Source of the DNA: Kribbella sp. NBC_00382
GTDB taxonomy: Bacteria; Actinomycetota; Actinomycetes; Propionibacteriales; Kribbellaceae
Assembly: GCF_036067295.1 (NCBI RefSeq)
Contig: NZ_CP107954.1
Location: 2,418,001-2,482,000 of the forward strand
DNA: 64,000 nucleotides
Direction: 5' to 3'
The translations under genes were made by a program, and so were the position numbers. Every line of letters begins with the position of its first letter. Positions within the stretch are counted from its first letter, which is position 1. This document shows positions 59,059-64,000 of this stretch, piece after piece. The notes under the pieces were generated by a model. The model saw nothing but the letters and a program-made list of their open reading frames with translations. It was not told the DNA's origin and did not search any database.

Positions 59059-59649
59059 TACCTGGTCGAGGATCCGGGACCACTGCCGCACAATGCCGTG
59101 CCGTCGCGCCGCGTCGTCGGTCAGAAGGTCCGCCAACCCCAGCCCGCGAGCCATGTCGAGCACACCCTGCACGGTCTCCCGTACTCCCGGCGTGCGCTCC
59201 TCAACCTCCAGTACCTCCAGCAGCGCCCGGTGCGCCTGCCGCCCGACATGCGCCTCCAGCCGGACGATCTGCTGCCGCAGTGGCTCCTCAGTGGATGCCG
59301 CTACCCACAGATGCAGGGCAGCTCTGAACAGCGGTCCGGTGTAGACGTCCGCGAGCATCCCGACGATCGCCTCGGTCCGCCCCTCACCACTAGGCAGCCC
59401 GACAGCCTGCTCGCGGATCTCAGCCAGCCGCACCTCGGTCATGTACTCCACTGCCGCCGCAAACAGGTCCGCCCGCGTGGGGAAGTGATGCTGCGCCGCC
59501 CCACGCGATACACCGGCCCGAGCCGCCACTACCGCGACAGTGGTCGCCGCATAGCCCACCTGTGACAGTGACTCGAGCGCCGCCTCCAGGAGCTTCTGCC
59601 GGGTCGCCCGGCTCCGATCCTGCTGCGGCTCACGCAGGACCTCACTCAC
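59041..59649 (-). CDS. TetR-family transcriptional regulator
   Basis: 202 residues. The helix-turn-helix is residues 15-60 (RQKLLEAALESLSQVGYAAT, VAARAGVSRGAAQHHFPTRA). It starts from a GTG eight bases inside the end of the acyl-CoA ligase gene, so it is the last gene of a minus-strand operon for acyl-CoA metabolism. Its 3' end overlaps the NACHT gene's end by 18 bases, convergently. Its ligand is likely an acyl-CoA or fatty acid. Confidence 0.92.
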   Translation of the reverse strand: MSEVLREPQQDRSRATRQKLLEAALESLSQVGYAATTVAVVAARAGVSRGAAQHHFPTRADLFAAAVEYMTEVRLAEIREQAVGLPSGEGRTEAIVGMLADVYTGPLFRAALHLWVAASTEEPLRQQIVRLEAHVGRQAHRALLEVLEVEERTPGVRETVQGVLDMARGLGLADLLTDDAARRHGIVRQWSRILDQVLAGAR

Positions 59650-61198
59650 GCGTGGCTTCCCGTGCTCTCAGCTCGCGTCGCAGGATCTTGCCCGACGCGG
59701 CCTTCGGGACAGCGTCGATGAACTCCACCTGACGGACCTTCTTGTACGGTGCCACGCGCTCCGCGACGTACTCGATCACGTCCGCCTCGGTCAGCTCCAC
59801 GCCCGGCATCGGCACGACGAACGCCTTCGGCACCTCGTTGCCATCGGCCTGTACGCCGATGACGGCCGCATCCGCGATCCGGGTGTCGGTCAGCAGCACG
59901 GCCTCCAACTCGGCCGGCGGCACCTGGTACCCGTGGTACTTGATCAGCTCCTTGAGCCGGTCGACGACGTACAGGTACCCGCGCTCGTCCACCCGGCCGA
60001 TGTCGCCGGTGTGCAGCCAGCCGTCCGGGTCGACGGTGGCGTCCGTCTCCGCGGGCCGGCCGAGGTAGCCCTTCATCACCTGCGGTCCGCGGATCCAGAT
60101 CTCACCCTCGTCCGTATCGTTGCCATCGGCACCGACCAGCCGCATCTCGGTGGACGGGAACAGTTTGCCGACGGCGCCGGCCGGAGGAGCGATGTCGTCC
60201 TGCGGTACTGCGTGCGTCCCCGGAGACAGCTCGGTCATCCCGTAGCACTGCAGGATCGTGTGCAACCCGAGCCGCTTGGCGCACGCCTCGGCCAGGTCGC
60301 CGTCGAGCGGAGCCGCCGCGGACGTCACGTACTTCAGCGAGGACAGGTCCACTCCGTCGACCGCGGGGTGCTTCGCCAGCGCCAGCACGATCGGCGGGGC
60401 GACGAAGGCCCGGGTGATCTTCTGCTCGTCGAGCACGGTCAGGAACTGCTGCAGGTCGAACTTCGGCAGCACCACCACGGTCGCGCCGAGCCGCAGCGGC
60501 AGGTTCATCAGCACGCTCAGCCCGTAGATATGGAAGAACGGCAGGATCGCGATGATCCGCTCGCCCTCGTCGAGGTCGAACATCGCCTCGGCCTGGGTGA
60601 GATTCGTGCCGATGTTGCGGTGCGTCAGCATCACGCCCTTGGCGGCGCCCGTCGTGCCGCTGGAGTACGGAAGTACCGCGACGTCGTTCGCCGGGTCGAT
60701 CTCGACCACCGGCTCGGGCCCGGTCGAGGCGAGCAGTTCGAGCACCGACCGGTATCCCTCGGCCTGGTCACAGACGAGGATCTCCTGGACGTCGGTGTCC
60801 TTCACCGCCTCGGTCGCCACCGGCAGGAAGAGCGAAATCGTCACCAGCAATTTCGCCTTCGAGTCGACCAGCTGCTTGTGCAGCTCGCTTGCCGTGTAGA
60901 GCGCGTTGACGGTCGTCACCGTGGCGCCCGCACGAGTCGCGCCGTAGAAGACCGCCGGATAGATGATCGTGTTCGGGCTGTGCAACGCGATCGTGTCGCC
61001 GTGCACGATGCCCAGCTCGGCGAACCCGGCCGCGATCCGCCGGCTCATCCCGTCCAGCTGCGCGTAGCTGATCTCCCGTCCGCTGACGCCGTCCACCAGC
61101 GCGATCCGGTCGCCGTACTCCTGCGCACGACCGAGCACCACGTCGTGGATCGGCGCGTCGAGGATCTCGATCGGCGGGTACTGACTCTGAATGACCAC
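59642..61198 (-). CDS. Acyl-CoA synthetase / 4-coumarate-CoA ligase-like
   Basis: 518 residues. The AMP-binding P-loop is LPYSSGTTGAAKGVMLTH, followed by YGMTELSPGTH, GEIWIRGPQVMKGYL, LHTGDIGRVDERGYLYVVDRLKELIK and the catalytic lysine near the end in PKAASGKILRREL. These are the ANL-superfamily motifs. It would activate an aromatic or branched acid for degradation. It belongs to an operon with acyl-CoA dehydrogenase and biotin carboxylase genes; start GTG at 61198. Confidence 0.95.
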   Translation of the reverse strand: MVIQSQYPPIEILDAPIHDVVLGRAQEYGDRIALVDGVSGREISYAQLDGMSRRIAAGFAELGIVHGDTIALHSPNTIIYPAVFYGATRAGATVTTVNALYTASELHKQLVDSKAKLLVTISLFLPVATEAVKDTDVQEILVCDQAEGYRSVLELLASTGPEPVVEIDPANDVAVLPYSSGTTGAAKGVMLTHRNIGTNLTQAEAMFDLDEGERIIAILPFFHIYGLSVLMNLPLRLGATVVVLPKFDLQQFLTVLDEQKITRAFVAPPIVLALAKHPAVDGVDLSSLKYVTSAAAPLDGDLAEACAKRLGLHTILQCYGMTELSPGTHAVPQDDIAPPAGAVGKLFPSTEMRLVGADGNDTDEGEIWIRGPQVMKGYLGRPAETDATVDPDGWLHTGDIGRVDERGYLYVVDRLKELIKYHGYQVPPAELEAVLLTDTRIADAAVIGVQADGNEVPKAFVVPMPGVELTEADVIEYVAERVAPYKKVRQVEFIDAVPKAASGKILRRELRAREATRE

Positions 61199-61246
61199 GG
61201 GCGGGGTCCTCTCTACACGACGACGGTTGGAGGAACGATGACGGAA

Positions 61247-62404
61247 TCAGTAGGACTTCGGTAGGCCCAGACTGTGTTGCGCCACGAAGTTCAGGATCAT
61301 CTCCCGGCTGACCGGCGCGATCCGGGACGCCCGCGCGGCCGCGACCAGCGACGCGACGCCGTACTCGACGGTCATCCCGTTGCCTCCGAGCGACTGGACG
61401 GCCTGGTCGGTGGCCCGGACGGTCGCCTCACCGGCGGCGTACTTCGCCATGTTGGCCGCCTCACCCGCGCCGAGATCGTCGCCGGCGTCGTACAGGGCGG
61501 CGGCCTTCTGCATCATCAGCCGGGCGAGCTCGAGCTCGATCTTGTTCTGCGCGAGCGGGTGCGCGATGCCCTGGTGGGCGCCGATCGGTACCTTCCAGAC
61601 CTGCCGTTCCTTGACGTACGCGACCGCCTTGCCGAGCGCGTGCCGGCCGATCCCGATCGCGAACGCCGAGGCCATGATCCGCTCCGGGTTGAGCCCGGCG
61701 AAGAGCTGCATCAGGCCGGCGTCCTCGGAGCCGACGAGCGCCTCGGCGGGCAGTTGGACGTCATCGAGGAAGAGCGAGAACTGCTTGTCCGGGCTGATCA
61801 GATCCATCTCGATCTGCCGGAACTCGACGCCCGCAGCGTCCGTCGGCACGATGAAGAGCGCGGGCTTGAGCTTGCCCGTCTTCGCGTCCTCGGTCCGCCC
61901 GACGACGAGCACGGCCTTCGCCACGTCGAGGCCGGAGATGTAGACCTTCCGCCCGGACAACGACCAGCCGTCCCCGGTACGCCGAGCCGTCGTGGCGATC
62001 CCGTGCGAGTTGGACCCGGCGTCGGGCTCGGTGATCGCGAAGGCCATCGTGGTCGTCCCGTCGGCCAGCGACGGCAGCCACTGCTCCTTCTGCCCGTCGG
62101 TGCCGAACCGGGTGATCACCGTGCCGCAGATCGCCGGCGACACGACCATCATCAGCAACGGACAGCCCGCGGCGCCGAGCTCCTCCAGCACGATCGACAG
62201 GTCGGCCATACCGCCGCCACCGCCGCCGTACTGCTCGGGCAGGTTCACGCCGAGGTAGCCGAGTTTGCCGGCTTCCTGCCAGAGCTCGGTCGTCTGCCCG
62301 CCGGAGCGCGCTCGCTCGTTGAAGTACGCGTAGCCGTACTTCTTCCCCAGCTCGCTCACCGCCGCCCTGAGCGCGCGGCGTTCCTCGGACTCGACGAAGC
62401 TCAT
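61247..62404 (-). CDS. Acyl-CoA dehydrogenase
   Basis: 385 residues. Family features: N-terminal helical domain, AFAITEPDAGSNSHGIATTA (FAD/substrate region), GRKVYISGLDVAKAVLVVGRT and QSLGGNGMTVEYGVASLVAAARA. The typical IYEGT catalytic-Glu motif is not present (RIAPVSREMI is in its place), so the base may lie elsewhere as in some actinobacterial and IVD-like enzymes. It overlaps the carboxylase stop by four bases (ATGA). It would oxidise an acyl-CoA intermediate and pass electrons to ETF. Confidence 0.92.
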   Translation of the reverse strand: MSFVESEERRALRAAVSELGKKYGYAYFNERARSGGQTTELWQEAGKLGYLGVNLPEQYGGGGGGMADLSIVLEELGAAGCPLLMMVVSPAICGTVITRFGTDGQKEQWLPSLADGTTTMAFAITEPDAGSNSHGIATTARRTGDGWSLSGRKVYISGLDVAKAVLVVGRTEDAKTGKLKPALFIVPTDAAGVEFRQIEMDLISPDKQFSLFLDDVQLPAEALVGSEDAGLMQLFAGLNPERIMASAFAIGIGRHALGKAVAYVKERQVWKVPIGAHQGIAHPLAQNKIELELARLMMQKAAALYDAGDDLGAGEAANMAKYAAGEATVRATDQAVQSLGGNGMTVEYGVASLVAAARASRIAPVSREMILNFVAQHSLGLPKSY

Positions 62405-64000
62405 GCGTTCTCCTCAACTTGTACGACGGCCAGTACCGCCCCCACCTCAACCTGCTGCCCAGCTGTGACGCTCAACTCCACCAAGACCCCATCAGCCGGC
62501 GCCGAGATGGTGTGCTCCATCTTCATGGCCTCCAACCACACCAGCCCTTGCCCCGCCGTCACCTTGTCCCCAACCTCAACGCCCACCCGCACCACAGTCC
62601 CCGGCATCGGCGCCACCAACGACCCAGCCACCAACTGCTCGGACGGATCCGCAAACCGCTCCACCGGCGTAAGCGCCACCGACCCCACACACACCAGCCC
62701 CGGATAAGCAGCAACCTCGTACTTCCGCCGCACCCCGTCGACCTCCAGCACCACCCGCTCAGCCTGGGCCTCGACAACCTCCACCCCATCGATGGCAACG
62801 CCATCCCGAGTCGCCCGATAGTCGATGTCGTACTGCCGATCACCCACCGTGTAGCTCTTCCGCTGAGCCTGCGAAGCCAGATTCCGCCACCCACCAGGCA
62901 ACCCACGCTGCACCTTCGCACTCGCCCGCCGCCCAGCCGCATCCGCCAACGCCGCCGCAACAGCCGCCAACCGCTCAACCGCTGGATCCGCCGCCGCACC
63001 AATCCCATGCGTCTCGAAGAACGCCGTATCGGTATCCCCAGCCAGAAAGGCCGGATGCCTGAGAATCCAAACCAGCAAATCCCGATTCGTCCGCACCCCA
63101 TGGATCGCAGCCCGCTGCAGTTCAGCCGCCAACCGCCCAGCCGCCTGCTCCCGAGTAGCCCCCCACACGATCACCTTCGCCAGCATCGCGTCGTAGTACG
63201 GCGAGATCACCGACCCGCTCTCAACCCCCGAGTCAACCCGAACCCAAGGTGCCCCCTCCCGAGGCCCACCCGGCCCAAACGCAGACCCAGGAAGCTCAAA
63301 GCGGTGGAGGGTGCCGGTTTGTGGTTGCCAATCAGCAGCGGGATCCTCCGCGTACAGGCGCACCTCGATCGAATGCCCAACAGCAGCAGGCGGCTCAGCC
63401 GGCAGCGCCTCACCGGAAGCAATCGCAAACTGCAAGGCAACGAGATCCAACCCAGTGGTCGACTCAGTGACCGGATGCTCAACCTGCAGCCGGGTGTTCA
63501 TCTCCAGGAAGTAGAAGCCACCATCCTCGTCGGCGAGGAACTCAACCGTCCCCGCCCCCACATACCCGATCGCCTCGGCCGCCTTCCGCGCCGCCTCGAA
63601 CAACCGCTCCCGCATCCCCGAAGTACGTTCCACCAAAGGCGAAGGAGCCTCCTCCACCACCTTCTGATGCCGCCGCTGGATCGAGCACTCCCGCTCCCCA
63701 ACAGCCCAAACCGTCCCCTGCTGATCCGCCAGCACCTGTACTTCGATATGCCGCCCACTAGCCAGATACCGCTCGCAGAACACGGTCCCATCACCAAACG
63801 CCGACAACGCCTCAGCCGAAGCCGCATCGATCTCAGCGGCCAGATCCTCCAACCGCCGAACCACCCGCATCCCGCGCCCACCACCACCGGCCGACGCCTT
63901 CACCAGTACCGGCAGATCCGAGGCGCTCACCGAAGCCGGCGTCAGCTCGGCCAGCACCGGCACCCCAGCCGCCGCCATCAGCTTCTTCGCCTCGATCTTC
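62401..64000 (-). CDS. Biotin-dependent acyl-CoA carboxylase alpha subunit, N-terminus beyond window
   Basis: At least 533 codons read from the window edge to the stop at 62401. The visible part has KIEAKKLMAAAGVPVL (edge of the biotin-carboxylase ATP-grasp), SAGGGGRGMRVVRRLED, VEEAPSPLVE, EMNTRLQVEHPVTE, and ends with the biotin attachment motif LEAMKMEHTIS. It would form a propionyl-, 3-methylcrotonyl- or geranyl-CoA carboxylase with a carboxyltransferase probably encoded upstream, outside the window. Third codon positions are less GC-rich than in neighbours, with GT-ending codons frequent. Confidence 0.93.
   Translation of the reverse strand, partial: KIEAKKLMAAAGVPVLAELTPASVSASDLPVLVKASAGGGGRGMRVVRRLEDLAAEIDAASAEALSAFGDGTVFCERYLASGRHIEVQVLADQQGTVWAVGERECSIQRRHQKVVEEAPSPLVERTSGMRERLFEAARKAAEAIGYVGAGTVEFLADEDGGFYFLEMNTRLQVEHPVTESTTGLDLVALQFAIASGEALPAEPPAAVGHSIEVRLYAEDPAADWQPQTGTLHRFELPGSAFGPGGPREGAPWVRVDSGVESGSVISPYYDAMLAKVIVWGATREQAAGRLAAELQRAAIHGVRTNRDLLVWILRHPAFLAGDTDTAFFETHGIGAAADPAVERLAAVAAALADAAGRRASAKVQRGLPGGWRNLASQAQRKSYTVGDRQYDIDYRATRDGVAIDGVEVVEAQAERVVLEVDGVRRKYEVAAYPGLVCVGSVALTPVERFADPSEQLVAGSLVAPMPGTVVRVGVEVGDKVTAGQGLVWLEAMKMEHTISAPADGVLVELSVTAGQQVEVGAVLAVVQVEENA

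Noticed and set aside
61247..62404. Loss of function in the acyl-CoA dehydrogenase because the EGT catalytic motif is missing
   Set aside because: A family of actinobacterial enzymes has RIAPVSREM-like ends, and the base may be located elsewhere, so inactivity is not implied.

Overview
The window is about 70% GC, densely packed, and carries many actinobacterial hallmarks: an IdeR/DmdR-type iron box, a group II truncated haemoglobin, a SAM-methyltransferase of the SCO2105/DUF574 type, sugar importers without their own ATPase, a CmtR-like sensor and probable leaderless GTG starts. Gene content and a habit of embedding GTAC in codons (GTA-CTG, GTA-GTA-CCG) make a Kribbella-like member of the Propionibacteriales/Nocardioidales my best guess. 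That is recognition from memory, not a database result. I see no rRNA, tRNA, integrase, transposase or CRISPR-Cas genes, so this looks like a stretch of chromosome.

Layout. 1-10 kb: a partial acetyltransferase behind a LacI-type operator; a TetR regulator with an ABC-2 exporter; a TrmB/LuxR-type regulator; a giant secreted subtilisin; a PASTA lipoprotein; a PrsW protease. 10-13.5 kb: an aminotransferase/ornithine-cyclodeaminase-like pair and a MarR/hydrolase divergon with a clear operator. 13.5-20 kb: a carbohydrate locus (Tat-exported DUF4185 protein, solute-binding protein plus two permeases, GntR/UTRA regulator, GH16 hydrolase), then an unexplained structured RNA ending in a strong terminator. 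20-23 kb: an ECF sigma factor with a membrane partner, a secreted endonuclease I and a VOC protein. 23-24.4 kb: a repeat-rich island holding an orphan Phd/VapB-type antitoxin. 24.4-33 kb: an MFS exporter, a CmtR-like sensor with a CDF-like metal exporter, an AAA ATPase, two tandem secreted paralogues, an iron-regulated siderophore-interacting protein and assorted enzymes. 33-38.4 kb: APH(6)-like kinase, truncated haemoglobin and a glycine-betaine-type ABC importer whose permease is an internal duplication.

38.4-42.7 kb: a FAD oxidase, then an orphan ParA-like ATPase followed by three 17-bp tandem repeats, eight 27-bp palindromic repeats whose stems carry compensatory changes, and a 100-bp inverted-repeat element that also occurs near 24.1 kb. 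A ROK regulator closes the block. 42.8-56.7 kb: a methyltransferase, an MpaB-like oxygenase, a Tat-exported PHP hydrolase, PadR/membrane protein pair, an XRE regulator beside five GGTC motifs in exact 11-bp phase, a hairpin-rich gap, two divergent MarR genes sharing a palindrome, a NUDIX-GNAT fusion, a proline-dehydrogenase-like protein, a TolB-like propeller, a LuxR regulator and a multidrug MFS pump. 56.8-64 kb: a membrane-anchored NACHT NTPase and a minus-strand acyl-CoA catabolic operon (biotin carboxylase, acyl-CoA dehydrogenase, acyl-CoA ligase, TetR).

The most promising unexplained items are the covarying palindrome array beside the ParA-like gene, the structured RNA at 19836-20089, the paired 100-bp inverted-repeat elements, the antitoxin bracketed by inverted repeats, and the NACHT protein. 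Gene boundaries are well supported by overlapping start/stop codons and Shine-Dalgarno sequences in most places. Starts I am unsure of are flagged in the entries.
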